Position numbers and translations under genes: made by a program. A stretch of 64,000 nucleotides of DNA from Actinomortierella ambigua (taxonomy: Eukaryota; Mortierellomycota; Mortierellomycetes; Mortierellales; Mortierellaceae). How positions within the stretch are numbered: the stretch's first letter is position 1; each line of letters opens with the position of its first letter. Location: NCBI GenBank assembly GCA_016098155.1, contig JAAAJB010000088.1, positions 1 to 64,000 of the forward strand, given 5' to 3'. Below the pieces are notes generated by a model that had not been told where the DNA came from, searched no databases, and worked only from the letters and a program-made list of their open reading frames with translations. This document shows positions 21,701 through 33,904 of this stretch, piece by piece.

Positions 21701-23448
21701 ATCGGATATGCTCTTGACTATTTCGAGCGAGGACGTTGAGGAAGGAGGGGGAGGAGAGGAGGGTGAGTCTTGTTCGCTCAACGTCACTCTGTCCACCCCG
21801 CCCTTACCTCACGAATGGGAGCTTCAAGGTCTGGCCTGGTTACCTACCCGACAGTACTCCTCCGACTTCTTCAAGGGCGAGCGTCAGCCCTTGGGTGATG
21901 CTGAGCTCAAGAGCGATCGCTTGTGGAGGGAGGAGCCTATTTCCAAGGAGCGCACTTCCCGTCGCCTGGTTGAGCTCAGTCTGCTTGCATGCAAGGTAGG
22001 ATAGGGAGGTTTTTTTTTCCTCTGGATAGTAGACATCAGCTCCCTTTTTTGGTTTCTCGTCACTAACGTCTCCCCTTTTCTTCTGGTGGGTTGACTAACG
22101 ATTTTAGGGTACGGGCATTTTGGAATTCGACTATTATGAGAATGTATTCCGCGTGAGCGAATCATTTGCCGCCAAGCTGCAGGAGTACGAGGCCCAACAG
22201 CAACAGCAGTCGTCACCTGCCACCCACTCCGAGAACTATTCGACAGACGAACAACAGCAGCAATACTCGCCATTCAGGAAGAACCGTCGCAACAATGACT
22301 TTTCGGGAGAGGAGGAGGATGATCTGCTCGTCGACCCTTTCACCTCGGAAGGCAGCAGCCAGGAGCTCAGTGCAGAGGACAGTGAGGCAGCGGCATCCGT
22401 GTTGCCGGACATCCTTGAACTAAAGACCAAACGCGATCGTCTCAAGGCGTTGTTCGATGTCAGCAAGACACGGCCTCGTGGTGGTGGTGGTAGTGGTAGT
22501 TTGGGACTCGACCCACAGCCGTACCAGGCACCTCGCTTTGGACGAGTTGGCAGTAGCCTCATGGACAAGGGAGAATTGTCGCCGAGACATGGTTCGCCAT
22601 CGGCATCGCCTCGTCAAGGAGGCTACAGCAGTGGCGGTGGCGGAAGCGGCGGTGGTTCACAGCAACAGCAGCTTCAGCGCCAGGCGCAAAAGCAGCTTGT
22701 GGCGTCGGTCGTGGACAACTCGACGTTGATTGTCGATACCAACTGCATCATCTCGGACTGGACGATTGTGCAAAAGCTGGTGCAGTGCGATCGTTGGACG
22801 GTGATTGTGCCGTTGGCCGTCGTGACAGAGCTGGATGGGCTTCAACATAACCCGGCCCCGCTGGGACCCGCAGCCCAGGAAGCTTTGGCCTACTTGGAGA
22901 CGAGTCTGGCGGCGCGTCCACGGCCACGACGACTCAAGGTGCAGACGACGCGAGGCAATTATTTGAACGATTTGAGCTTTCGGGTCGAGTCGTTTGACTT
23001 TGATAAGAAGCAGCACCACCGCCACCATCGTGATCGCGATCGTGATCGCGATCGTGATCGTGATGGCGGCGGATCTTATCGACAGGATCGAAGCGATGAG
23101 GACGTGGAGGACGATGATGATGACGACGATGGCGTGGGCAAGAAGCGCAATCTGGACGACTTTATTTTGGGCATTTGCTTGATGCACAAAGATCAACAAG
23201 AGTCTCAGCAACAACAGCAGCAGCAACAGCAACAGCAACATGGAGGCTCTCTCTCTGTGACATCGTCGCCTACGACGTCCGTCGGAGGACCCCGTGGCGG
23301 CATCTACTTGGTCACGGATGATCGTAACCTGCGTGTCAAGGCTCGTGCGAGAAGTGTTGATGTTTTGGGTCGTACTGAGATTGGGATGCTGCTCGGCCGC
23401 AACACCATCCCCTCTTCCCCTTCCACTCGATCAATATCCCGTAGCTAA
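18733..23448 (+). CDS. EST1/SMG6-like nonsense-mediated decay factor with C-terminal PIN nuclease domain (about 1417 residues)
   Basis: SMG6-type proteins recognise nonsense-mediated decay targets and cleave mRNA with a PIN endonuclease. Exons 18733-19853, 20204-21995 and 22108-23448 join in phase. Residues 1-340 are low complexity (poly-Q at about 17-40, Ser/Gly/Asn runs). About 360-960 is the EST1 14-3-3-like/helical region, including a KYLQLIQYDFKSS start and a GKMYNQLALLS helix typical of EST1 domains. The PIN domain (about 1175-1400) begins LIVDTNCI and holds the expected acidic residues: D1181, E1212 (VTELDGL), D1321/1322 (LDDFIL) and D1375/1376 (TDDRNLR). It is therefore probably catalytic. 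The PIN fold is interrupted by a DRDR/acidic insert (about 1275-1315) and a poly-Q insert (about 1335-1350). It could also be named EBS1/EST1-like; telomere function is not shown. Confidence 0.88.
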
Positions 23449-23460
23449 GTTTCGCCAAGA

Positions 23461-23466
23461 AATAAA
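23461..23466 (+). terminator. Polyadenylation signal AATAAA after the SMG6-like gene
   Basis: A perfect AATAAA lies 12 nt beyond the stop codon at 23448 and is followed by an A-run. Confidence 0.45.
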
Positions 23467-23568
23467 AAAAAGTGCAGCGTTGTACAATCAAAAAATGGGG
23501 GTGTATGATCTTCATTGTGTTGCTAGAGGCGGAGGGGGGTTTTTTTTCCGCAGCGGGAAAGATATTGG

Positions 23569-23964
23569 CTAGTCAAACAGAAATTGGCAACGACTCATCA
23601 ACTCGAGTTTGGGATCGATCTCACGTCGATTATTGCGAGTCGACCGAAGAGCCGGCGGCGGTGGCGTCTGTTCTTGTTGCTCGGTCGTTGTCGTAGGTGA
23701 ACCTTGAGTATCCGCCTCCGCTACTGCCATCGTCGACGGTTGCAGCATCGATGGTGGAACGCCTTCTTTCTGATAGCCAAGGGATGTACGCTTGATTTTC
23801 TCTAGATCGTCCAAATTGTAAAAGTAGTATCGTCGTGGCCGATGGTCCTGCGAGGGTGTGGGTCGAGGTTCAAAGCGGAATGAGTATGACGAGGACGTGT
23901 CGCTGTCGACTATCGACGGTGTGGCCTTGGCGCCTGAAGGGTTGGTTGTGGGATTGAGGTTCAT
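23569..23964 (-). CDS. Small unknown protein, 131 residues
   Basis: A single open frame, convergent with the SMG6-like gene. The product is Ser/Thr/Pro-rich, with a central basic-aromatic stretch at about 41-65 (RRYYFYNLDDLEKIKR, then a short SLGYQKEG) that looks like real coding sequence. No signal peptide or membrane segment was seen. The Met at 23964 is the first in frame and is preceded by a plausible leader. I recognise no family. It may have further exons upstream or downstream, or be a lineage-specific small protein. The 120-bp gap to the neighbouring stop codon suggests overlapping 3' ends. Confidence 0.45.
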   Translation of the reverse strand: MNLNPTTNPSGAKATPSIVDSDTSSSYSFRFEPRPTPSQDHRPRRYYFYNLDDLEKIKRTSLGYQKEGVPPSMLQPSTMAVAEADTQGSPTTTTEQQEQTPPPPALRSTRNNRREIDPKLELMSRCQFLFD

Positions 23965-25289
23965 CGTGTGGAATATGGGTTCGTGAAGAATGGAAAGTGG
24001 GATAGAAAAAGATGCGGGGGTGAACTCTTTAAATTCTCAAGTGTTTATGTAGGGGAGTGAGGTAAAAGAGGGGTCAATGTCCCAGGGCGCCGCCGCCCGT
24101 GTCTTGCCTCCACACTTTTGTCATCTCTGTTACAACACTTCATTTTTTTTCTTGTTTCAAGACAAGAAAGGACCCACTCAGATCGGTTGCACGAGACTTA
24201 AGCGGGTCATTTGCTAGGGTGTGTTTCACCCATACGCCTACGCTCGCCCAAATCAAAGGTCATGGGAAAAAAAAAAGAAGCCTGCGCCATATCCCAACAC
24301 CCACCAAGCTCTTCCGTCAATAGGGCAATCTCGCCATCATCCGGAACTTTGGTACACTCGCCGCTCCAACAGAGTCATAGGCTCGCTCAATGGGAGATTC
24401 TTCCAAGTGGGGGAGATGAGAGGTTTTGCGGATGACTCCCACCCTCCGGTCTATGGTGACTCTTTCAAGGATCTGATAGACTTTTGAGAAAACCTGACAA
24501 TGACAATAAGAAATCGCCCGTATATCCTAGTCCATCCACACGGACATGGCGGCTTGTTTTCGATTCACAGAAAAGTCAGTCTGCTCTTCGCAATCAAACA
24601 CCCCCGCCCAACAAGCTCACTCCAGGCCGAAAAGGAAGAGAATGTGCAATTGGAATAGGGATTGATGATCCAAGCTTCGTGTACCCGGCGATGCCGCCCA
24701 CCATGCGGGATAGAGTCATATCTCTATATAGCAGCGCACTCCTTGTCGTCACCTTCTGCCTTAATCTCAGTAGCGGCGAGACATATTTTGTTGCTGCTAC
24801 GCAGCGGGAATCAAGTACTCGCTCTCTGACAAAATGTCAAGTGGCCGCCTTTCACCCCCCCCCCCGAGCTTCGATGTTTTTCACCCATCTACTTGATCCA
24901 TACGTTTCACAAGCTGCGGTTGGCCCGTGCGACAATTGGTAAGGTCGCTCTTCCTCACATTCTCTCCCCAAGCCCTCCCCTCCCCCACGCACACACGCAA
25001 ACACAATCACAAAAGTTGCCTTCTCCCCTTCTCCCCTGTTAACTCTTACATCCTCCCTTCATAACTCGTCATCTGCAACAATTGAAAGGGGGTACCGTAC
25101 CAAACAAACATTTGCATACATGAGAGGGAAAAAAAAGGAAGAGGGACGATGCGTACTCTGAAGATAATGTTTACAAGAGAGTTGAGATGAATGATGAAAG
25201 AAGAAAGAAAGGAGTGGAGTGGGAAGGATGGCGAAAAGAAGGAGTGGGAGAGGGGGGGAGATTGGCCCAGGCCAAGACATGCTTTTCTT
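23965..25289. other. Intergenic region without supportable gene
   Basis: About 1.3 kb between the small minus-strand gene and the DOP1 stop codon. Open frames here are short and of random composition; a plus-strand frame at 24484-24942 has no recognisable feature. Poly-C (about 24860) and poly-A (about 24270) runs occur. No tRNA was seen. Confidence 0.55.
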
Positions 25290-25489
25290 TTACGTCGACT
25301 CCTCCAATCCCGCGCCGCTCAGCATATCACGCTCCAGCAAGGCCTCGATGAACTGACGGTCGGGCTTTGCGAGGCTATACGTGGTCTGGTAGACATACTG
25401 CGCGATATGTGTCAAGAATGACTCGAGCTCGCGGACATGACGGATCGATCGCATTGTCAGCATCGGTCGCTTGAATGCTGCTGTTGCAG

Positions 25490-25520
<31 letters not shown>

Positions 25521-28500
25521 TCGGTATTGCTGCTGAGCAAGTTGCTTTCGGCTGGTTCCATCATGCGGCGATGCTGCCATCGCGTCCGCGTGTGCCAATG
25601 ACATCCTTTCTACGTCGGAGGTCATGGTCATGGTCAGCTCGGACGCATTGGTGCTCAGTCGGTCCTGGTTCTCGTCATCCTGTCGACGGAGTTGTTGTTT
25701 TTCGAACCAAGAATCGATATCCTCATCCACATCGTCTCCAGTGACGGCGCTGTTTTGGAGCTTCTCCTGTTGGTAATATTGTTGTTGTGATGTTTGCTGT
25801 TGTGTTTGTTGTTGCGATTGTTGTTGCGGCGAATTATTATAGTCGAGGCCTGCATAGCCCTCCAATGGCGACTCTTCAAAGATCTTTTTGCCCATGCGAT
25901 CCATCAAGGCGACTGGCATCGGGTCTCCCATGGGTGAATTCATCACGGTGTTGTAAATAGAATCAGAAATGAAGATCCATTGATGGCTAAAAAATATTTG
26001 ACCAAAAAAAAATGAGGAGGGGTTCCAAAGAGATGATAAGTTAGCTGTGAGGAAGGAGTAACAATAGGCAGAAATATTGGAGCAACAACAACAAAAAACG
26101 ACTTACATAAAGTAATGTCCATTCTCGAGGACAAAGAGCAGATCGAGGAACTTGCAAGCAGCCAGGAACAGCTGCGTCTGCTCAGGCCTGTCTACCTCAT
26201 CGTTCAGGAACGTGCTAAAGAGCGAGATGAGCTCGGTGAGCAAGACTGGCCAAAAGTTGTTGAGGTGCTGGCTCGAGATGCGGCACAACATGACTCGGAG
26301 ACACAGATAAATCTCGGGATGCACCTGCTCCGTCGAGCTCAGCTTGAGCAGTTCGACCAGCTTCTCCTGGATCAACGGCAGCTGGGGTAGGTACTGATCC
26401 AGCGTGCCACACCAGATGACAAACGACAGGCGCCGTAACATCAGTGCTCGGTTCAGTGACTCTTGATCCCGTGACGTGAACAACGTGCTGCTGGGCGACG
26501 TCGAGATGCGACCCAAAAGCTCCACCAGGCGCTCCTTCTCGGTGGTCATCGCACACTGGATCAGGACACGCCACCGACGCGCCAATCCGGGTGTCATCGT
26601 AAAGAATCGGTTGTCCAGGAACACCTCCCAGGCCTCCTTGCGCCACGACCGATAGGCGCTGGGAATCTTGGAGATCTCGACCAGAATGTCCAGCAACAGA
26701 GCATCGCCCGCCGCCGATGCGCCAGCAACACTGCTGACACTACCTCCACCACCCCCACGGTTCTTGAATGCTGGGCCAATCACATAGTACACAAGGTTGG
26801 TGATGATCGACATGATACGGTCTTGCTCCTGGAGAATGCGGCGCAGATTAGGGATCACCAGCTGCACCAGGCTGACCTGCACCTGCTGAATCAGAGCATC
26901 CTCCTTCGTCTTGCCCTGGCGCTTGGTGGTGGTGGTGTCAATCTCTGAGAGAGATGAAGGTGGTCGCGATGAGGACGACTCACGCATATCCTCACTTTCG
27001 TCAAGCACCTCGAGATCCTGTGGGTTGCGTGTCCTCAGCCAGATACCTTGGTCGAACGATCGTCCGGCAATCAGAATGCAGTAATCGAGCACACGCTGAT
27101 ACACATCGCACGAGTCTCGACGAACCTTCCTATCCTCGAAATAGGGCATATACGCAATGCGATCGCAAAGGACCGTCATCACGCGCAGTAACGATGGGAA
27201 CGCATACTTAAAGTTGGTCGCCTGCGGAAGAAACTCTCGGACAAAATTGAGACAGAGTGGCCAGAGCTCCGTCAAAGTTTCCTTGGATGTCACATGTGTA
27301 CAATACACTTCAATAATCCTCAGAAGCACAATGTCCGTCCTAGCAGTTGAAAAAAAGGAGAGGAGATAAAAGATGATTAGAACGAGAAGGGGGGTAGGTA
27401 GGTGGGTAGCGAGGACAATACATTAGATCCACTCTATCACTTACGCCTTTGTGATGCGGAGATTGGATCTCTTGGACCGAGTAACAGGCATTCCTTGCGT
27501 GCGGACACGAACGCTCTCAAGCAGGGTCAGGAAGATGGCCAGCGGGGAGGCACCGGGCACGACACTCAAGATCTCGATGGTACGGCGATCAGGATCCACT
27601 TTGCTGTTCTCCAAATCCAGCACAGACGGGTTCTCTGCCAAAAAGAGCTCAATAAATCCTTCAGTGACCTCGGAGGGGAATGACTTGTAGAGCCCAGCCA
27701 GAATGCGCTTGATACGGGCTCGGATGCGCTCGCCTGAAAATTGTAGAGACACGGTCTCGGTGCTCGACATCGCCTTCATGTTCTTCACATCAAACACAGA
27801 CCAGAGCTCAATCAGGATCTGCAGGATACTGACGATATTGTACAGGATCGTCTCTCGCGCCCTGTTTTCCTGGAAAGAATCGCTCGGATGCACCTCAATG
27901 CCGAGGACATTAGCCACAAGACCCGGCGTGCCTCGCAGACCATCACTCCATTCCTGCCTGTGGATCGGGTCAACGTCGTCGCCCAGTCGAGCTTCCGTCA
28001 AGCTAAACGTAAGCATCCTCTCCAGTCCTGTCAGAAAAATCATCAGATCCTGATCAGTTAGGTTCGGAGCCCGACTGCCCCTGGTGGAGACGCGATCCGC
28101 GTATGCTTCCAAAAGTGAGACGCGGCAACGAAGGATCTGATCACACAGACACTGGATGACAGGCTGTAGCACCTTGCGGTAGTAGTTGCCCATGAACGGC
28201 AGCGCCAACATCAAAAAGTCCATCCAGTGTTGCAAGATCGGGCGATTGGTCGGTACAGAGAGTGCATCAAAAACTGTCTTCACAAAGAGTGGCGATGAGC
28301 CCACAATGCGGAACATGGCCTCGCTCGGATCTCCGTTGGGAGAGGCTGTCGAGACCGAAGGTGAACTACTCTCCAACTGAGCATGAGATCCATCCCGATG
28401 CAGTCCTGCTCCATGCATACTCTGAGAGCCAGGCTTTTTGACTGTCGTATTACCCATGAGGATGGTGGCGTGTAGTAGGTGCAAGAGCCTACTCTGCAGG

Positions 28501-31500
28501 TCCAGTCGGTTGTGGTTGATACAAAAGAGCATCTTGACAATCACCGTCTTGTGAATCAACGCCAGCTGTGCAGACTCCAAAAAGTCAATCTTGGAGACGA
28601 TAAAGTGTAAAAAGTCGGCCGACAACATGTGAATCTCTTCGTTCGGCAACAACATGATGCTAAATTCAGGTAACGGCTCGCTCTCGATGAATCGCAGCGC
28701 CAACTTGACAAAACACTCCAGGTATGTTGGCGGTTGTTTTGAATCTAGATATAAAGAGAACGTCAAAGTCAGCGCACTCATCCTTTTTTTCAAAAGTCAA
28801 AGTATAGTCATTTGTAGGCGAGATTTCCTACCATCCATGGCGAGGGACTCCATGATGACAGGCGAGATATTGTGAGGAATTGTTGACGTCCGTAGAGATC
28901 GAAGGAACCCCAGGCCACCAAACCGGAAGATGGTTAGGAGCACATTGAAGACGTAGTGAACCTGGGCTTGATTAAAGTTCTGGACATAATAATAGACGGG
29001 GAAGTATTCGTTATGTATCGTCTCCTCAGTCTTGTTGCGCACAATGGCCTCGTCAGCGAGCACAAGCAGCAGTGGGTCCAACAGGCGCGGGTACGATTTG
29101 AGGTTGCTCCGAATCCATGTCTCTCCTGCTCGGCGGTTGGCGGGGTTGGTGCTGCTCAACGAATCCAACAGCAACATCATTGGACGCACAAATGCCGGCG
29201 ATGAATGCTTTAGGTCGTCTAATACAATAAGATCTGGATAGGATGGTCAATATTCATTTCTGGTGCCTCCTCTCTTCCCCCCATCCCTAAATTTTTTCAC
29301 ACATCAATGTAAATGAAAGGTCAAGCCCCAAAGATACCTGAGAGTCTCCAGAAGACACCAAACTTTTGGAATGCGTCCATCCGTGTCTTTGAGTCCTCGA
29401 CAACGAGGTACGAGGCAATAACGGTCTCACATTCGTGACTGACCGACGTAAGCTCCTGCAGTAGCCAGATCAGCTGCGTTACACGGAGATGCAGATGCAT
29501 GTAATCGTCATCGTAGAACGACCAAATGCGGTCCACGATCTGTCGCGTATGCCTTGGATTGTCCAAGAACGAGTGATCAATGACTTTATGGCCGAGTGTC
29601 AACTCGATGAGCGTCGACACGACCGCATCAACAATGACGAAATCAGTCGCCTGTGTTGTAAATCGACATAGTAGAAAAAAAGGGGGGGGGGGGTCGTTCA
29701 GGTTCAGAATCGCGATACTACATGCCCCATGAATTTTTCCCATGTCATTTCGAGACACAATGATAGTGCTCCTTACCTTTGAACAGCACTCGCGCAGAAC
29801 ATCGAGCCATTCTCCAGAAAAGTGAGAAAAGTCCTTGGCTTGGACTTTGTGCTTGGAAAGGATCGTAAGGATCTTGCAGGTCTTCTCGATCATTGGGCGG
29901 TAGGTGGGAGTATGGAGTCCTTCCGTGTCATTGATACATGCCCGTACGACATGACTGATGAACTGTTGGATGAATGACAGTGTTTGCTGAGATAGAGCCT
30001 GTCCTCGAATTCCAACGTACTCTTTGCTCACACTCCCCTCTGTTGCCTCTGGCGATCGTGGCGTGAGTACGTAAAACTCCTCGATGTAGCTCTTAGCAGA
30101 CATGTGCGGCTCAAATACGACAATCTTGGACTGAGCAGGCTGAGTGGTGTCGTTGGTCGATGGCTGCTCATCATGAGGTGGTAGGATAGGTGTTGGCGTG
30201 GAAGGCTTTGATTTCGAAGAACGAGGTGTCTGCGCTGCCTGGAGTGCCTGTGGCGAGATGGGCGTGAATACAGCCGGGGGTATATTTCGAAGCAGCATCA
30301 AACAAAGCGACAGTGCCTTTTCTACTTGTGATGATGACTGAAGCAGGCCCCCAGACATGGCTACTTCCTAAAAAGTAATGAGTCAACAAAAAAAACGGTG
30401 TTAGCAATGTTAGCAAGAAGGCGAGAGGGGGGGGCAACTAATCAAATGGATTTGTTACATGCTCCACAAGTTTTCAGACCCACCTGCAGTTTGGTGAGAA
30501 TGATCAAAAGGAACATTGGCATATGCATATGCTGTGTCTCCTCTTCTTTCAGCTCGGTTTCGAAGTAGGTCATGAAGAATATGACCAAATCCAAAGCATA
30601 CGGCTCATGGTTGTCGTTCAGTGCTGGAAAGTCTTCATACACAGCCTCGGCCAGCTTCTTCCAGATGAGATAAGGGTCCGTTATGTCGATCCATATTTTA
30701 GCTGCCTGGATGAGCTCGCTGCCGTGATCGTCCATGTCAACATGTCGCTTGAGTGATTTAAGTGCATCCAAGAACACTGACTGGATCACAGGGTAGCCAA
30801 TGTCCCACTCGTCCAGTAACGATACAAACACTTTGAATGGTTTCTGACCCTCCGCCAATTCCTGATGGCTAGCATTCAACATGCTTTGGATGCCTGTGAT
30901 GAGTGCCGATTTGGCTGGGCCGGCAAAAATCTTCTTTTTTCCTTCTTGCTGTCCAAGGAGCCAGGCGTACAGGCGTCGATTGAGCGACATGTCCTTGCGC
31001 AACACCACGCCGACCGCTGCTTTGACAAGCAACACTAAATCACGCTCCTCAATCAGGCCGTTGCTGATGGGAAAGTGAACCACCATGATGTCTAGCATGG
31101 CACGCTGGACAAGTAATTGAGAGTCGCCGACTGTAGCCGAGAACGCGCGCACCATCAAACCAGCATCCTCTCCAAGTACAAAGGCGACGTCCTCAGTGTT
31201 GGTGAGATGTGGCATTCTCCTCGAAATGTAGTTGAGTGCTGGTCCACGATGTTGTGCCGACGAGATCATGATGAGCCACATGCACTGAAAGAAAAATGCC
31301 TCGTCAACAGCCCTCCGAAGGTTGTCGAGCAATCCCAACACTCGATCAAAGAACTCGCTTCCTTCTTCGTCTAATCCTGGTAGCAGGCCAATGATAAAGC
31401 TCTTTAGGCACGGCTTGAGTCGTTCCCGCAAAGGCAAATAGTATTCTTCGTAGATGTCGAGCAATTGGGGCTATATGGTAATAGAGGAAAGCAAGGTCGA

Positions 31501-32763
31501 TGGCTGAGTACTAGTAATTCACGTATGGCGTTTTGAAAAGAAGAGGCGCGGCAATAAGCGCTAGGAAAGGACAGTCTTACTCTGACAGACATGGACGAAT
31601 ACTGGAGGAACGGAAAGAGACCGTATGAGAAGGGGGCAATGTCCTCTGCGAGTTGATCCACCTGCAGTGTCACACAAGAGCAAATGCATAACGACAGGTG
31701 GGAGCGTAGCCACGAAAAAATACAATAAAATATACTCCGATTAGTATCTGGAAAAACGATGTAGCAGCACACATACCACACCCCACAGCCAGTTTTCTGT
31801 TTGATCGGATGTCTAGAAAATGAAGGGCTTACCCCGATGGTCTTGAAGATGTATGCATATACTTCAAGCGTCTTGCCATGAACGCCAGCTGGCAGGGCAG
31901 GGTTGAGGCATTGGGCCAAGCGCTTGGCGACAGTGAGGGTCCTTGGTATCACGGTGTACTGAGGGTATGCTTGGAAGGACTAAGCAAGCACGAGCAACAG
32001 CAACAAGAGCAACGTGTCAGTACGGTGTGGTGGACTTTGGTTTTTGGTTTCGATCGATTCGATTGATCCAGTCTGGCCGAGGGTCTGGTTTCGTCATGGA
32101 TCAGGAAAGACATCAACAGCCGTTTGCTTGTCGTTGCGTCACACACACACACGCACCCTCCGGTGATTCAGGAACCCCAACTCCTAGGAGGGGTGGGAAG
32201 GGGGTGGTGGTGGTGGTGTTTCCTCGCCGGCACAGGTCGCAATGCAAGTCTAGCTAGGTCGATATGGTAGCCTGTTGGTGCTAGTATCACCGCTGACCAT
32301 GTGTGTATGTCCTATGGGTGTTCCCCTATGTTGTGTCCTGCGTTTGCCAATGGTCCACCATCAGTGCCCTTACCCTCATAATCTTGGACAGGAAGGGATT
32401 GACATCAGCCCATTCGTTGACATTGTCGAACGACTGCAGATTCCTCTCGACAAGCTGCACATACTTCTTGTACCGAGGATCATTCATGAGCTCTAAAGTC
32501 GATGAATAAACGTGGCCTGAGGTGTGAGTTTTCGGGGTTGTTCAGGGGGGGACACGGCGAGAAAAAGGTTGGCGTGCAACGTGTCTCCAGTTTGAGTTCA
32601 GTTGGGTCCATGATGCATAGAGAGACATGCCTCGATGCTTGCTAGAAGTGCCCCATGACTGGGACGAGGTTGGTGAAGGTGATGTCAAGACACGGGCCTG
32701 GGCAGAGGCGGCTACAATGTGTTTGGGTTGCTTCGGAGAGGACGCCATCATCGTGTCAGACAT
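25290..32763 (-). CDS. DOP1: DOP1 (Dopey) family protein, 11 exons, about 2025 residues
   Basis: Dop1 is a large peripheral membrane scaffold that works with the Neo1 flippase and Mon2 in endosome/Golgi trafficking. Exons: 32556-32763, 32374-32494, 31833-31979, 31581-31661, 30484-31470, 29777-30367, 29338-29650, 28832-29233, 27445-28744, 26107-27339, 25290-25986; joins after the second exon are phase-consistent. Family landmarks are VNEWADV near the N-terminus, the diagnostic RLAQCLNPALPAGVH block followed by KTLEVYAYIF, SYGLFPFLQYSS, LDIYEEYYLPL, and a C-terminal leucine-rich helical region ending in WIFISDS and a Gln-rich tail. The N-terminal Dopey domain and the helical C-terminus are both present; yeast Dop1 is about 1700 residues. 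Exon 2 contains two bases too many relative to the family (cacaca, 32458-32463), leaving an apparent frameshift. The exon 1 donor (GTGTCC) is weak, and an ATG inside exon 2 is an alternative start. Confidence 0.9.
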
Positions 32764-33904
32764 CCTCCAGGGAGAGAGAGGGAGAGGGAGAGAGAGAGGG
32801 TTGTAGGCAGGCAGAGAAAATGGCGGTGCAGAAGAGAAAAGGAAGAGATGGAGATGAAAGAGGAGACAGCTCAACAATGGTGCGTGTGTGCAATGAATGA
32901 ATGAATGAATGTAAATGCACAAGTGAATGTGAGGGGGGTAGAGAATTGAGGGAGCCCAAAAAAAAAAAAAAAAAAGTGCATGTTGGACTGTCTGACTGAC
33001 TGTCCAACACTCAATCTTCTTCCCATACCTTGGCACTCCGCCAAACGAGCACAGACGCTTGCAGGCGATCGACAAGCGACGCTGATTGTGCCTGGAATCA
33101 TGCATGCTCAATTGAAGTGATTTCCAAACATGTCGATCGCGAGAGTAGAAAGAGCAAACCTTGGGCTGCATTGGAACCACAGACAGTCGGACGGACAGAC
33201 AGACACTGACAGGCAAACACAGACACAGACAAAGAGTAGCTAGCTCTCTCTCCCTCTCTTCCCTATCTTTCCAGCGTGTGGTACAGGGGATGATGGAGAA
33301 TTCACACCAGTACAAACGTAAACCAAGGCGTGTTGGCGAGGATGGGAAGGGAGCCTCTTCCCCCCTCCCCGCCTGGGATCGCTCCTCTCCACCAGCAGTT
33401 TTGGCGACATGACACCAGGGGCGAAAGATCGATACTGCAGGCTGCTAATGTAACAGCACTAGCGAAACAGAAAATGCCGTTACTCTCTCTCTCTTTCTCG
33501 TTTTCTCACTCTCTCTCCTCTCTCTGTGTGTGCGTGTGTTCTCTGCGTCTATATCTTTTCCTCTCTCCCTCTCTCTTTCTCTCTCTCGTCCTTTCGACCC
33601 TCGCTTGCGCCGTTGTCACAGTTCCGCTTCCACCCTTCTCCCCCTTCCATCTCTTCTCAATTTACTTCTTTCTTCGCCTTCCCTCATTTTTGTTTTCCAC
33701 TAGCACCTGCAGTTCCCCCACCTCTTCCTTCTCTCCGCACATGTCCTTGTCACCAAGTCGCTCCTACCACATAATACTCCTCTGAAACACCTGCATGCAT
33801 CACCGCCCTTCAACCATATCTTTCTATCTCTCTCTCATCGGCTCCGTGCTCAACACCTGTCTACAGCGATCCATTCTTTATCTCTCCATCTCCCCATTCC
33901 AGTT
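32764..33904. promoter_or_regulatory. Divergent upstream region of DOP1 and the tail-anchored protein gene
   Basis: About 1.14 kb with purine/pyrimidine microsatellites: GAGA at 32767-32797, five aatg units at 32892-32911, an A-run near 32957-32974, and long CT-rich tracts at 33480-33600 and 33630-33900 leading to the ATG at 33905. No coding sequence is supportable. The pyrimidine-rich leader is typical of transcribed 5' regions in this window. Confidence 0.5.
32892..32911. repeat. Tetranucleotide microsatellite (AATG)5
   Basis: Five perfect tandem aatg units in the DOP1 upstream region. Confidence 0.85.
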
